Origin: Synechococcaceae cyanobacterium
Lineage (GTDB): Bacteria; Cyanobacteriota; Cyanobacteriia; PCC-6307; Cyanobiaceae
Assembly (NCBI GenBank): GCA_947378425.1
Contig: CANCJV010000003.1
Span: 1-64,000, forward strand
Direction: 5' to 3'
Length of the DNA stretch: 64,000 nt
Shown here piece by piece: positions 54,376 through 63,712 of the stretch. How positions within the stretch are numbered: position 1 is the first letter of the stretch; each line of letters opens with the position of its first letter. The notes beneath the pieces are model-generated. The model made no database searches. It saw only the letters and a list, made by a program, of their open reading frames with translations, and was not told the origin of the DNA. Both the position numbers and the translations under genes were made by a program.

Positions 54376-54662
54376 GGCTCTGTGGCAATACGTCATGGCA
54401 ACTTGTCACCACTCGCATAATCCGTAATCGGTGGCCTTTGTGAATCGTTACAAGCGCCAGGAATTTCGTGTGAACTTATACTTATTTGCTAAATGCTTTT
54501 GCATTCGCTAACGAAAGCTTCCCGTCTGCTCCGCCAGTGGCTGCAAATCTGCTGCCATCAGTTTCCACCAGTGCACTACGTGGCAACGTGGATCCCTGTC
54601 ATCGTCAGGCCTTGGCTGGCGCTGGTGCCCATGGCCGCCCTGAACCGTTCGCCGGCGCACCG

Positions 54663-55340
54663 TCAGGCCGAGGGGCTGGCCAGCTCCAGCGCTTCCAGCT
54701 GGGCCCAGCGCAGCAGGGCCGGCCAGTGCTGCACCTTCTCGTAAACCAGGGCATGTCCCTCGCTGCTGAGATGCACGCCATCACTGTCGAGGCGTTGCAA
54801 CCAGCAGGGATCCGCCAGAAAGGTCTCGAGCAGGGGCAGGAAGGGCACATCAGCGTCGAGGCAGGCCTCCTCCAGCAGGGCCTCGTAGTGACGCACCGTC
54901 TCCAGCTGGTACCAGAGCACATCGGCCAGGGGCATCAGTGCGTCATCAACCGGGGTCAGTCCCAGCACCAGCACCGGTGCGATCTCCCGGGCCTGGCGCA
55001 ACAGCTGCTGCAGGCCGAACAGGAAGCCCTCGGGATCCAGTTGATGACGGCCGTCCGGCCGCCCCACCCGGGCGCTGTCATTCAGCCCCACCGCCAGCAG
55101 GATGCCCTGGGGGATCTGACGCCGCAGTTCACCCCGGCAGCCCACTTCAGCGGGCAGGCGAGCCGAGACCCGCTCCAGTCCATCGCCGCGAACGCCAAGG
55201 TTGTAGAGCACCGGTCCCTGAGGCAGGCCCATCCAATGGCGGCGCAGCCGTTCACACCAGCCGCCGTGTTCGGGATCCCCCCAGCCGTAGACGCTGCTGT
55301 CGCCCAGCACCACCAGTTTTCGGGGAATGGGCAGGGCCAT
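54663..55340 (-). CDS. SGNH/GDSL-type lipase or esterase
   Basis: The 225-residue protein starts MALPIPRKLVVLGDSSVYGWGD, block I with the catalytic Ser. Gly in LGVRGDGLERV, block III GLNDSARVG with Asn, and SDGVHLSSEGHALV with the catalytic Asp-x-x-His complete the SGNH set. It lacks a signal peptide, so it is probably cytosolic. Substrate unknown. Confidence 0.9.
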   Translation of the reverse strand: MALPIPRKLVVLGDSSVYGWGDPEHGGWCERLRRHWMGLPQGPVLYNLGVRGDGLERVSARLPAEVGCRGELRRQIPQGILLAVGLNDSARVGRPDGRHQLDPEGFLFGLQQLLRQAREIAPVLVLGLTPVDDALMPLADVLWYQLETVRHYEALLEEACLDADVPFLPLLETFLADPCWLQRLDSDGVHLSSEGHALVYEKVQHWPALLRWAQLEALELASPSA

Positions 55341-55442
55341 CGGTGCTGTCCTGTCCGGCGTGGTCCTGGCTGATCTTGCCTGAATGAACGGCCCCATGAT
55401 CCAGGGGGACTCTGCTTCGCTGCTGGCTGGGGCTCGGATCGA

Positions 55443-56675
55443 TCAGAGGGCTGCGTGGAAGCGCTCCAGGCGCTCCAGGCCATCCACGATGGTGGCGGGG
55501 GAGGCGGCGCAGGAGAGGCGAATGCAGCGATCGTCACCGAAGACCATCCCCGGAACCACCGCCAGTCCCACCTCATCGAGCAGCCGGTTGCAGAGGGTCA
55601 TCGAATCCAGGCCCCAGGCACTCACATCCGGGAAGGCATAGAAGGCACCTTCAGGAGCCAGCAGGCGGATGCCCTCCATCGCCATCAGCCCCTGACTGAG
55701 CAACGAACGACGCTGGTTGAAATGCTCCGCCATCGCCAGCACGCAATCGCGGGAGCCACTGATCGCGGCCAGGGCGCCGAACTGGGCGAAGCTGCAGACA
55801 TTGCTCGTGCTCTGGCTCTGCAGGGCACTGGCGGCGGCCACCACATGACGGGGGCCGGCCAGCCAGCCGATGCGCCAGCCGGTCATCGCCCAGCCCTTGG
55901 CGAAGCCGTTGACGATGAACACCCGCGAGGCCAGATCCGGCGCCACTGCCGCCAGGCTGTGATGGCTGTGGCCCGGAGCCAGCAGGTATTCGTAGATCTC
56001 ATCGCAGACCACCGCCACCTGGGGATGGCGGCGCAGCACGGCGGCGATCGCTTCCAGTTCGCCGCGGCTGAGCACCATGCCGGTGGGATTGGAGGGGGTG
56101 TTGAGCACCAGCAGACGACTGGCGGGGGTGATGGCGGCCTCCAGCTGCTCGGCCCGCAACCGGAAGCCGGTGGCGGCATCGCTGCCCAGAACGGTGACCC
56201 GCGCCCCCGCCAGGCCCGCCATCTCCGGATAGCTCAACCAGTAGGGCGAAGGCAGCAGCAGCTCATCCCCGGGATTGAGCAGAACCTGGAACAGGTTGTA
56301 GAGCGCCTGCTTGCCGCCATTGGTGATCAGCACCTGGTCGGCGGTTGTGGGCAGCCTGTTTTCGCTGCAGAGCTTGGCGGCGATGGCCTCACGCAGGGCC
56401 GGTTCTCCGGCAACCGGCCCGTAGCGGGTGTGACCGGCCTCCAGCGCCGCCGCCGCGGCGGCGCGAATGAAGGCGGGCGTGTCGAAATCCGGTTCACCGG
56501 CACTGAGGCTGCAGATGTTGCGGCCCTCGGCGCGCAGCTGCCTGGCCTTGGCGGTGATCGCCAGGGTGAGGGAGGGTTGCAGCTGCTGAGCCCTTGTGGC
56601 CAGGTTCAACAGTGGAGATGGGGTGCTGGGGGAGGACGGAGCTGCCGTCGTCACCGGTGTCAGCGGGGCCGGCAT
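55443..56675 (-). CDS. Class I/II PLP-dependent aminotransferase (aspartate-type)
   Basis: The 410-residue protein shows the fold-type I pattern: SLSAGEPDFDTP, GHTRYGPVAGEPALREAIA, ITNGGKQALYNLFQ, LNTPSNPTGMVLS and the PLP lysine in NGFAKGWAMTGWRIGWLAGP. It ends with DRCIRLSCAASPATIVDGLERL. This is typical of aspartate/prephenate aminotransferases in cyanobacteria. The N-terminus is a little longer than usual, so the start may be internal. Confidence 0.93.
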   Translation of the reverse strand: MPAPLTPVTTAAPSSPSTPSPLLNLATRAQQLQPSLTLAITAKARQLRAEGRNICSLSAGEPDFDTPAFIRAAAAAALEAGHTRYGPVAGEPALREAIAAKLCSENRLPTTADQVLITNGGKQALYNLFQVLLNPGDELLLPSPYWLSYPEMAGLAGARVTVLGSDAATGFRLRAEQLEAAITPASRLLVLNTPSNPTGMVLSRGELEAIAAVLRRHPQVAVVCDEIYEYLLAPGHSHHSLAAVAPDLASRVFIVNGFAKGWAMTGWRIGWLAGPRHVVAAASALQSQSTSNVCSFAQFGALAAISGSRDCVLAMAEHFNQRRSLLSQGLMAMEGIRLLAPEGAFYAFPDVSAWGLDSMTLCNRLLDEVGLAVVPGMVFGDDRCIRLSCAASPATIVDGLERLERFHAAL

Positions 56676-56905
56676 CGTGGCGGACTCGTCGCGTGGATCA
56701 CATTTTCATCCTGACGCACGGTTGAGCCGCCATAAGTTCAGGCGCGCAACAAATCAGCGGGCTGCCAGTCGCTGCGATCCTGCCGGAGGGATCCTGCTGC
56801 CCCCAACGCCTGGGAGCCGTCAGCCCGTGGCAGGCCACACAGACGACCTGTCCAACCCGCCCAGCCTGTCCAGAGCGACGGCCTGATCGCCCTGCCTGAC
56901 CTGCC

Positions 56906-57823
56906 TTGACCGCCATGTCCTCTGATCTCCCACCTGGTGCTGTTGGTCCAGAGCCCCCTCCTCTGGTGCCCTTGGGCACCCCTGCGGCCCTGGCTGAACT
57001 GGCGGCGGCCTGCGGCCGGTGCCACCGCTGCGATCTGGCCGCATCCCGCCAGCAGGTGGTCGTGGGCCGCGGCAACCCGGACGCCCGGCTGCTGTTGATC
57101 GGCGAGGCCCCCGGCGCCGAAGAGGACGCCAGCGGCCAGCCCTTCGTGGGCCGGGCCGGAAAACTGCTGGAGCAGCTACTGGCTGAGGCTGGCCTGGACA
57201 GCGATCGCGACCTGTACATCGCCAACGTGATCAAGTGCCGCCCACCGGGCAATCGCAAACCCAGTCGCGCTGAGATCGCCGCCTGCAGGCCCTGGCTGGC
57301 GCAGCAGCTCTGTCTGCAGCGGCCCCAGCTGATCGGGCTCCTGGGCGCCACGGCCCTTGAGGCGCTTCTGGGCCTCAAGGGCGGCATCACCAAGCTGCGG
57401 GGCCAGTGGCTGGAGCTGGTGGAGGGTTCGCTTCTGCCCACCCCGCAGCCTCTCAACTCAGCCCAGGCCACGCAACAAGAACCAACAGAATCTTCAGCAA
57501 CTTGCTCCATGACGCAGCCAACATATTCGTTAACAACGCAGCCAAAAACTCACACGACACCCGAGCGACAAGACCAGCCCCGATCCATGCATCTTCAAGG
57601 CTATCTGCCGAACCAGCGATCGAACAATCTTCCGTCGATCAACCGACAGACGATCAAGGCGCAGCCCATCAACCTGCAGGCCATCGCCTTGATGCCCCTG
57701 CTGCATCCTTCTTATCTGTTGCGCAATCCCTCCAACCAGGAAGGGAGCCCGAAATGGCACACCCTGCAGGACCTGAGGCTGCTGCGCCGCCGTGTGGATG
57801 AGCTGACGACCGGGCGGGAGTGA
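56906..57823 (+). CDS. Family-4 uracil-DNA glycosylase with inserted segment
   Basis: Family-4 UDGs excise uracil from DNA and carry a 4Fe-4S cluster. Cluster Cys residues are visible in CGRCHRCDL, IKCRPPGNR and ACRPWL. Motif A is LLLIGEAPGAEEDASGQPFVGRAG and motif B is MPLLHPSYLLRNP. Between LVEGS and ALMPLLHPSYL there is an extra stretch of about 85 residues, rich in Ser, Thr, Gln and Asn, absent from usual members and lower in GC. The total of 305 residues is therefore long. The insertion lies near the active site and may be a disordered loop. A start at 56915 is also possible. Confidence 0.9.
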   Translation: MTAMSSDLPPGAVGPEPPPLVPLGTPAALAELAAACGRCHRCDLAASRQQVVVGRGNPDARLLLIGEAPGAEEDASGQPFVGRAGKLLEQLLAEAGLDSDRDLYIANVIKCRPPGNRKPSRAEIAACRPWLAQQLCLQRPQLIGLLGATALEALLGLKGGITKLRGQWLELVEGSLLPTPQPLNSAQATQQEPTESSATCSMTQPTYSLTTQPKTHTTPERQDQPRSMHLQGYLPNQRSNNLPSINRQTIKAQPINLQAIALMPLLHPSYLLRNPSNQEGSPKWHTLQDLRLLRRRVDELTTGRE

Positions 57824-57853
57824 CCTTGGCGATCCTGTCCATGACCGTTGTGA

Positions 57854-58030
57854 TCATGGCGGCGCTGAGCGCAATAGATGCATGGTCTCTATCAGGCTGT
57901 TGTCGGTGTCGAGCGACATCACCACCGCGCTCTGGACATTGCGGCGTCAGATCACCATCACGTCCGCATCCGCCGCCACCCGGTCGAGTTGTGCCCTGAA
58001 GCACTCACGCACTTCCGAAAAGCTCACCAC
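57854..58030 (-). pseudogene. YefM/Phd-type antitoxin with in-frame stop
   Basis: From a GTG at 58030 the minus strand reads VSFSEVRECFRAQLDRVAADADVMVI, then TGA, then RRNVQSAVVMSLDTDNSLIETMHLLRS. Apart from the stop at the place of the usual Thr this matches YefM antitoxins closely. No YoeB toxin follows. It is a dead or orphaned antitoxin, unless the stop is an assembly error. Confidence 0.75.
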
Positions 58031-58160
58031 CTGCCTCGAATTGTCCAACCACTTTTACAACACTTTGCCGCGGTTGGCTGACCCCGGTATGGACTGTGAC
58101 TGCCGCCGGGTGGGTATTTTCCGCTTCCGCCTGATCATGAAGAGCTGAAAGTCATCAGGA

Positions 58161-58952
58161 TCAGGACCGCCTGACCCGATGCCGACGTCGGCGAAGGCTC
58201 AGCGAGTGATGGCGCAGGCGCTGCCAGCCCAGCTGCAGCTCCGCCAGCAGCGATTGCTTGCTGCCCGGGCGCCGGGCCAGGCCGGCGAAACCCAAGGCCA
58301 GGGCGAGGCTGGCCGCGGTGGTGCGGCCGATGTCGCCCAGCAGGGTCAAGGGACTGGTGGGCGGGGTGCTCGTGCGGGCGCGCTCGAGCCGGGCGGCGGC
58401 CTGATCCAGAAGGGACTCCACCCGTCGGCGCAGCAACGGCAGGGGCAGGCTGCGATCGGCCGCATCGAGGCGGGGCCCCTGCAAGGTGGCCAGGCCTTGC
58501 TCCAGCACCGGGATGCTGCTGCCGCTGGTCAGCACCTGGCGCATCTGCTGCAGCTGATCTGTGGCACGACGCAAGCCCCCGCTGGTCGCCATTACCTGAA
58601 GGTGTTGGCGTTGAAGACTGGCCGTGGCCAGGAGCGGAGCGAGGAGCAGGTAGCCCATCGCCACGGTCGCCGCCAGTTGGGCAGCAAGGCGACGGCGGTT
58701 CACCAGCAGCGCATCGCGGGCATCAAGGCTGGCGGCGACATGCAGCAGCACCAGGCCGATCAAAGGGAAGGGTGAGGCCTTGATCAACACACCCCCAACC
58801 TTGAGTTGCCAGGCGGCATCGAGCAGGCGGAGCGGCAGCAGCGAGGCCGACAGGATCGTGAGAAATAACACCATGAGCACCACCCCCGCCAAGGCGACGC
58901 CCCGAGCGGTGGAGGCGGGCAGCGATAGCGAAGGCTCGGAGCTGGCGGTCAT
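58161..58952 (-). CDS. Membrane protein, possibly HpsJ-like
   Basis: A 263-residue protein with four hydrophobic segments (near 20-45, 60-75, 88-112 and 228-245) and a central soluble helical region (LRRATDQLQQMRQVLTSGSSIPVLEQGL). The layout recalls cyanobacterial HpsJ-type proteins linked with polysaccharide or motility functions, a weak resemblance. It ends in an Arg-rich tail. Confidence 0.6.
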   Translation of the reverse strand: MTASSEPSLSLPASTARGVALAGVVLMVLFLTILSASLLPLRLLDAAWQLKVGGVLIKASPFPLIGLVLLHVAASLDARDALLVNRRRLAAQLAATVAMGYLLLAPLLATASLQRQHLQVMATSGGLRRATDQLQQMRQVLTSGSSIPVLEQGLATLQGPRLDAADRSLPLPLLRRRVESLLDQAAARLERARTSTPPTSPLTLLGDIGRTTAASLALALGFAGLARRPGSKQSLLAELQLGWQRLRHHSLSLRRRRHRVRRS

Positions 58953-59004
58953 CGCTTGGCGTCAGGGCAGGGATGAAAACCATGGACAAAACAGCTGACA
59001 AAAA

Positions 59005-59029
59005 AGCCCTTCTCAAGCAGAGAAGGGCT
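59005..59029 (-). terminator. Rho-independent terminator (minus strand)
   Basis: AGCCCTTCTC pairs perfectly with GAGAAGGGCT around a 5-base loop. On the minus strand it is followed by a T-run. It lies 23 bases beyond the stop codon of the PEP-CTERM remnant and would end its transcript. Confidence 0.85.
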
Positions 59030-59051
59030 GAGTGATTCAATGCGTCTCGAT

Positions 59052-59598
59052 TCAGGCCGGCGTCTTGATCCTGCTCCTCAGCCGACGACTCCAGCCGAAG
59101 GCCGCCCCGGCGCCGAAGAGAGGCAGGGGGCCTGGGACCGAGCCTTGACTCGTGTGGCGAAGGAAAGGGAGTTGCCAGGATCGTTACGTGGCTCATTGTT
59201 GTCAAATGAGCCATTTAACAACTCGGTACGAAACATTGATTTGTTTCCCAAGCGCAGAGAACTGGCAGACTTCACATAGTATATATTTACCCCAGTTGCC
59301 CGGCCTTCTGATACATCAAACCCAGTTCCAGCATTATGATTAGAATAGTCAAAAATGGCCAGCCACCAGGAGGCGTATTCGTTGTCGAGTTAATGGTCAG
59401 TGTAAGCCCAGATTTTTGATTGTGGGCATTGTCGATCCACCCATCAACGGTCCCCGTGACCGTTGATGGGTGGGTTGGAGTTCCAGTCCCTGAAAAACTG
59501 AATTTGAAGCTCAGCGCTGATGCGTCTCCGGCATGGAGGCAGGAGACCATCGCTGCGACAAGAGCGGCAGGGGCCACCGAGGCCTCAGTTAAACGCAT
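59052..59598 (-). pseudogene. PEP-CTERM sorting-domain protein, frameshifted twice
   Basis: The gene starts with a signal peptide (MRLTEASVAPAALVAAMVSC) and reads to GGWPF. It then shifts frame in a T homopolymer at about 59351-59355 and continues DYSNHNAGTGFDVSEGRATG to SFATRVKA. It shifts again to SVPGPLPLFGAGAAFGWSRR, LRSRIKTPA and stop. The last part is a textbook PEP-CTERM motif for exosortase sorting, with the Pro-rich signal, hydrophobic span and basic end. Each shift is explained by a single missing base. If genuine, the protein is lost. A terminator follows directly. Confidence 0.8.
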
Positions 59599-60061
59599 TG
59601 CAAACAGAAGAGAATCTGTTGCAAGATCGCTGCACCTGGGGGCGCTGATTGGCAGCCTGTGCCAGTGGGGCGATTGACCTCTCCGTGAATCCGTGGCCAG
59701 GATCCTCGCCAGTCCGTTACCGGGCGGAGGCTGCCCATGCAGCCGATCTCGGCATCACCCTGGGGCGCTGCCGGCAGCATTGGTTGGGCTGGTGAATCGT
59801 CATGGCTTGCTGAACCAATGGCTGAGCCAACGAGACGAGAATGGCTCGGTTGTTGGCTAGCGATTGGCGAGCCTCTGACGAAGCAGTCACTCAGGCCGGG
59901 GTGCCTGGCCAATCGCAGAGGCCGCCTCTGGCGGTTCAGGCTCGGATTCTTCCCTCCAACCGCCTGCGGCGCTGTCGCTCCCACGGCCGCAGGCGAACGA
60001 CGGCCTTGGCTGTAACTGTTGCACCTGTGTCCGTGGCGGCCGGGCCGGTTGGCCACCGGAC
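59599..60061. other. Gene-less stretch between PEP-CTERM remnant and toxin gene
   Basis: No supported gene. Open frames on either strand have no family pattern. Given the decayed neighbours it may be eroded coding sequence. Confidence 0.4.
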
Positions 60062-60478
60062 TCAGCCCATCAAAGGATTCACCACCTCCACACCGCCAAT
60101 CCTGCGCCCATGACTGAAATCTTCGGAGCAGAGAATGGCGCAACGGTTGCGGATCGCGGCCTCGGCGATCAGGGCATTGAACCAGCTGAGTTGCTCACGG
60201 ATCGCCAACTGTTGAGCATTGAGCACCAGATTGGCGTCGGTGCTGAGCACCTCAAAGCAGGCCAGGGCCTGTAGCAGAGCGGTGATCTGCTGTTCACCCA
60301 GGGGCGGCTGAAGTTTGCGGCTGGCGACTGAGCGCAGCTCGATCAACACCTGCGTGCTGATCACAATTTGATGCTCGGCAATGACCTCCGCCAGCCAAGA
60401 ACGCACCCGCTCGGACTTCGCCGGTTCCCGTTGATCGAGACGGTAGGCCCAGAGATTGGTGTCGATGAACACCCGCAT
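60062..60478 (-). CDS. PIN-domain toxin (VapC-type ribonuclease)
   Basis: The 138-residue protein starts MRVFIDTNLWAYRLDQ, with the first catalytic Asp in FIDTN. It continues with VISTQVLIELRSVA (conserved Glu) and CAILCSEDFSHGRR (Asp cluster). VapC toxins cut tRNA or other RNA and are held in check by a partner. Its start overlaps the stop of the antitoxin gene by one base, the usual VapBC arrangement. Confidence 0.9.
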   Translation of the reverse strand: MRVFIDTNLWAYRLDQREPAKSERVRSWLAEVIAEHQIVISTQVLIELRSVASRKLQPPLGEQQITALLQALACFEVLSTDANLVLNAQQLAIREQLSWFNALIAEAAIRNRCAILCSEDFSHGRRIGGVEVVNPLMG

Positions 60479-60714
60479 CAGGAGCGTTCGTGCAGCGACT
60501 CGCGGCTCCAGGGTTCCCGGCTAGCGCTGTGGCTGCCGCCAGCCACAGCTTCAAACTGTTCGAGGGCCTCCAGTCGGCGGCTGCGAGCGTCGACATAACG
60601 GCCGAGAAAATCCCGCACTAGGGCATTCACCGAGGTGTTCTCCTTCAGCGCCGCCTCCCTGGCCCGCTGTAGCAAAGCGTCGTCGATGGCGAGGGTGAGA
60701 CTGGCCTTTGCCAC
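60478..60714 (-). CDS. Ribbon-helix-helix antitoxin partner of PIN toxin
   Basis: The 78-residue protein has a ribbon-helix-helix start (AKASLTLAIDDALLQRAREAALKENTSVNALVRDFLGRYV) and a charged C-terminal tail that would wrap the toxin. It precedes the PIN gene in one operon and probably represses it together with the toxin. Confidence 0.87.
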   Translation of the reverse strand: MAKASLTLAIDDALLQRAREAALKENTSVNALVRDFLGRYVDARSRRLEALEQFEAVAGGSHSASREPWSRESLHERS

Positions 60715-60866
60715 AGGCTACACGGATCCCGTGGAGCACAGGTTGATCGAGGCCAGCAACCACCGCTGGAGGGGGTGCGTTGCGACCCCGTTGCTGCCCA
60801 GGCCGCCTCAATGAAGGCCGCTGAACTTAGCCGCTAGCCTGAACTAGGCCCCTTGAGAGCCAGGCG

Positions 60867-61100
60867 ATGCAGGTCAATCTTCACGACGCCAAGACCCATC
60901 TCTCGCGCTACGTGGATCGGGTCCTGGCCGGCGAGGAGGTGGTGATCGCCCGCGCCGGCAAGCCCTTGGCGCGACTGGTCCCGCTCGAAAGCCAGCCCGC
61001 GCTGCGCCGAGGTGGCTTCCTGAAAGGACAGGCCATCCTCACTGCCGATCTGAAGGCCGATTTTAAGTCTGAGATCGAGGAGATGTTCTATGGCAGCTGA
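60867..61100 (+). CDS. Phd/YefM-type antitoxin
   Basis: The 77-residue protein MQVNLHDAKTHLSRYVDRVLAGEEVVIARAGKPLARLVPL is a typical Phd-family antitoxin N-terminus for DNA binding and dimerisation. Its tail (ADFKSEIEEMFYG) binds the toxin. Its stop overlaps the start of a PIN toxin that carries an in-frame stop, so the antitoxin may be without an active partner. Confidence 0.9.
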   Translation: MQVNLHDAKTHLSRYVDRVLAGEEVVIARAGKPLARLVPLESQPALRRGGFLKGQAILTADLKADFKSEIEEMFYGS

Positions 61101-61494
61101 GCCTGATGGCCTGCTGGTGGATACGCACCTGCTGCTCTGGTCGGCCGCCATGCCTGAGCAACTCCTTGAAGCAGAAAGGATCTAGCTGGGGAGTTCCGAT
61201 CGGCCTCTGGTCTTCAGCGTGGTGAGCCTCTGGGAAGTGGCGATCAAGGCCTCCCTGGGTCGCGGCGATTTCCAGGTGAACCCGCTCGTCCTGCGCCTGG
61301 GTCTGCTGCAGGAGGGCTTCCGTGAGCTGCCGATCCAGGCCGAGCCTGTGCTGGCTGTGCAGCACCCTCCCTGGATTCATCGCGACCCTTTTGATCGGCT
61401 GCTGCTGGCCCAGGCCGCCCGGGAGCGGCTGAGCCTGCTCACAGCGGATCGCACTCTGCTGGGCTACGGCGAAGGGGTGAACTGGGTGGGGTGA
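61090..61494 (+). pseudogene. PIN-domain toxin with in-frame TAG
   Basis: The frame starts MAAEPDGLLVDTHLLLWSAA, with the catalytic Asp in VDTH. It meets TAG at 61183-61185 (codon 32) and continues in frame as SVVSLWEVAIKASLGRG, HRDPFDRLLLAQA and LLTADRTLLGYG to a normal end. Apart from the single codon it is a complete VapC of the Phd-linked subgroup. The mutation should abolish toxicity. Confidence 0.85.
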
Positions 61495-61751
61495 AGGTTG
61501 CGGAGAAGCCATATCTGGTACCTACACCAGGAGGTCTGGGGCCCGATCCATCCCCAGTCCACCCGTTCAACGGCCCACTTGGCAGTCCAGCCAATGGCCG
61601 CCTGAACTGGCGATTTCATTGCCATGTCGTTTTCGCCAGGGCCGCAGACTCTGGGCGGAGCGCACCGATCTCCCCGACTGGTCACCCCTGCGCAGCGAAC
61701 TGGAGCGCTTTCCGGCTGGGGAGGAGCCTGACCGGACGATCGGCGCCAGAG

Positions 61752-62252
61752 CTGTTGGTGGTCGACACCGCCGTGCTCATCGACTGTCGGCGGGATCAGC
61801 CCCAGGCCGTGACATTCCTGGAGGGGAGCGACCAGCCCCTGGCTCCATTCGTGAGCACGATCGCGGCGCTGGACGCCTGCGTGCGCGATGGCGAGGAACG
61901 GCAGCGTCTGGATGCCTTCGTGGCGGCCTTTGACGTGTTGGCGCTGGATCGCCAGTCGGCGCAGCGCGCCGGGATCTGGCGCTGGAAGTTTGGACCCAGC
62001 CACGGCACCGGCCTGGCGGATGTCCTGATCGCCGCCAGCGTCGAAGCTGCCGGCGCCACCCTGGTGAGGCTGGACCGGTGCCATTTCCCGATGCCGGCGG
62101 AGGTGCTGGTCTCCACGCCAAGGGCTGAACCCGGCCGCTGCCCACCTCCATCACGGCATCCGGGACTTCATCGGCGTCTTGACCAGAGATGCAGCGCACG
62201 CCGATCCATCGTTCCCACCCGCCGTGCCTCGCCAGTTTCCCTGCTGCTGTGA
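61752..62252 (+). CDS. PIN-domain protein (VapC-like), start uncertain
   Basis: The reading frame shows [44 protein letters not shown] and [34 protein letters not shown], a full PIN fold with the catalytic acidic residues. There is no ATG; TTG (61755) or GTG (61758) would serve. The Glu of the usual A/V-x-E-L segment is replaced by Asp (AALDA). The last 45 codons past CHFPM are outside the family and may be read-through after a lost stop. No antitoxin is certain upstream. Confidence 0.6.
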   Translation: MLVVDTAVLIDCRRDQPQAVTFLEGSDQPLAPFVSTIAALDACVRDGEERQRLDAFVAAFDVLALDRQSAQRAGIWRWKFGPSHGTGLADVLIAASVEAAGATLVRLDRCHFPMPAEVLVSTPRAEPGRCPPPSRHPGLHRRLDQRCSARRSIVPTRRASPVSLLL

Positions 62253-62281
62253 CAGGCTTTGGCCACGCGCCGCCCCCCGCG

Positions 62282-63532
62282 ATGACTGCCGCCCCCTCCC
62301 GCCTCGACACTGCCCCTGCCGCCAGTGCCGGCCTGCCGGAGTGGGCCAACGACCCCCGTTACGAAACGACGATCCGCCGCCGCCGGACCCGCAGCGTCCG
62401 GGTGGGGGACATCTGGATCGGCAGCGAGCATCCGGTGGTGGTGCAATCGATGATCAACGAGGACACCCTCGACATCGAAGGGGCCACCGCCGGCATCCGC
62501 CGCCTGCATGAGGCCGGTTGCGAGATCGTGCGTCTCACCGTGCCGTCCCTGGCCCATGCCAAGGCGGTGAAGGAGATCCGCCAGCGCCTCGAGGACAGCT
62601 ACCAGCCCGTGCCGCTGGTGGCGGACGTGCACCACAACGGCATGAAGATCGCCCTTGAGGTGGCCCAGCATGTCGACAAGGTGCGCATCAACCCGGGCCT
62701 GTTCGTCTTCGACAAACCTGACCAGGGCCGCAGTGAATTCACACAGGAGGAGTTCGCCGCCATCGGCGAGCGCATCGCCGCTACCTTCGAGCCCCTGGTG
62801 AGTCTGCTCAAGGAGCAGGACAAGGCCCTCCGCATCGGCGTCAACCACGGCTCCCTGGCGGAGCGGATGCTGTTCACCTACGGCGACACGCCCCTGGGCA
62901 TGGTGCAGTCGGCCCTGGAGTTCATCCGTATCTGCGATCGGCTCGACTTCCACAACATCGTCGTTTCGATGAAGGCCTCGCGCGCCCCGGTGATGCTGGC
63001 GGCCTACCGGATGATGGCCGATCGCCTGGACGCCGAGGGTTTCCCCTACCCGTTGCATCTGGGCGTCACCGAAGCGGGCGACGGCGACTACGGCCGCATC
63101 AAGAGCACCGCCGGCATCGCCACCCTGCTGTCGGAGGGCCTGGGCGACACGATCCGGGTTTCGCTCACTGAGGCCCCGGAGAAGGAGATCCCTGTCTGTT
63201 ACTCGATTTTGCAGGCCCTGGGCCTGCGCAAGACGATGGTGGAATACGTGGCCTGCCCCAGCTGTGGCCGCACCCTGTTCAACCTTGAGGAGGTGTTGCA
63301 TCAGGTGCGTGAGGCCACCGCCCACCTCACCGGCCTGGACATCGCTGTGATGGGCTGCATCGTCAATGGCCCCGGCGAGATGGCTGACGCTGATTACGGC
63401 TATGTGGGCAAAACCCCCGGCACCATCTCCCTTTACCGTGGCCGCGACGAAATTCGGCGCGTGCCGGAGGCCCAGGGTGTTGAGGCGCTGATCGCCCTGA
63501 TCAAGGACGATGGCCGTTGGCTGGATCCCTGA
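62282..63532 (+). CDS. ispG: 4-hydroxy-3-methylbut-2-enyl diphosphate synthase
   Basis: IspG (GcpE) carries out the 4Fe-4S-dependent reduction of MEcPP to HMBPP in the MEP isoprenoid pathway. The 416-residue protein starts [10 protein letters not shown]. It has [34 protein letters not shown] and the cluster Cys residues in [10 protein letters not shown] and [11 protein letters not shown]. In cyanobacteria electrons come from ferredoxin. An upstream in-frame ATG at 62189 is less likely. Confidence 0.97.
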   Translation: MTAAPSRLDTAPAASAGLPEWANDPRYETTIRRRRTRSVRVGDIWIGSEHPVVVQSMINEDTLDIEGATAGIRRLHEAGCEIVRLTVPSLAHAKAVKEIRQRLEDSYQPVPLVADVHHNGMKIALEVAQHVDKVRINPGLFVFDKPDQGRSEFTQEEFAAIGERIAATFEPLVSLLKEQDKALRIGVNHGSLAERMLFTYGDTPLGMVQSALEFIRICDRLDFHNIVVSMKASRAPVMLAAYRMMADRLDAEGFPYPLHLGVTEAGDGDYGRIKSTAGIATLLSEGLGDTIRVSLTEAPEKEIPVCYSILQALGLRKTMVEYVACPSCGRTLFNLEEVLHQVREATAHLTGLDIAVMGCIVNGPGEMADADYGYVGKTPGTISLYRGRDEIRRVPEAQGVEALIALIKDDGRWLDP

Positions 63533-63712
63533 GGCGGTTTCGCCGCGATTGAAGCGACGAATGCCCGTCTGGCCCGGGCTGCTGGTCGGCGGCCCAGTCC
63601 CCTGATGGGGTCGATCGGGAAACCGGCGCATCAGAAGGGGCCCAGGAGCGGGATCGGCCGGACCGGTGGCGCTAGTTTGGTTTGAACATTTTTCCTGTCG
63701 AGGGATCCCTGA

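Noticed and set aside
59589-60143. 184-codon minus-strand frame across the gap and toxin end
   Set aside because: No family pattern, and it overlaps the certain PIN gene in another frame.
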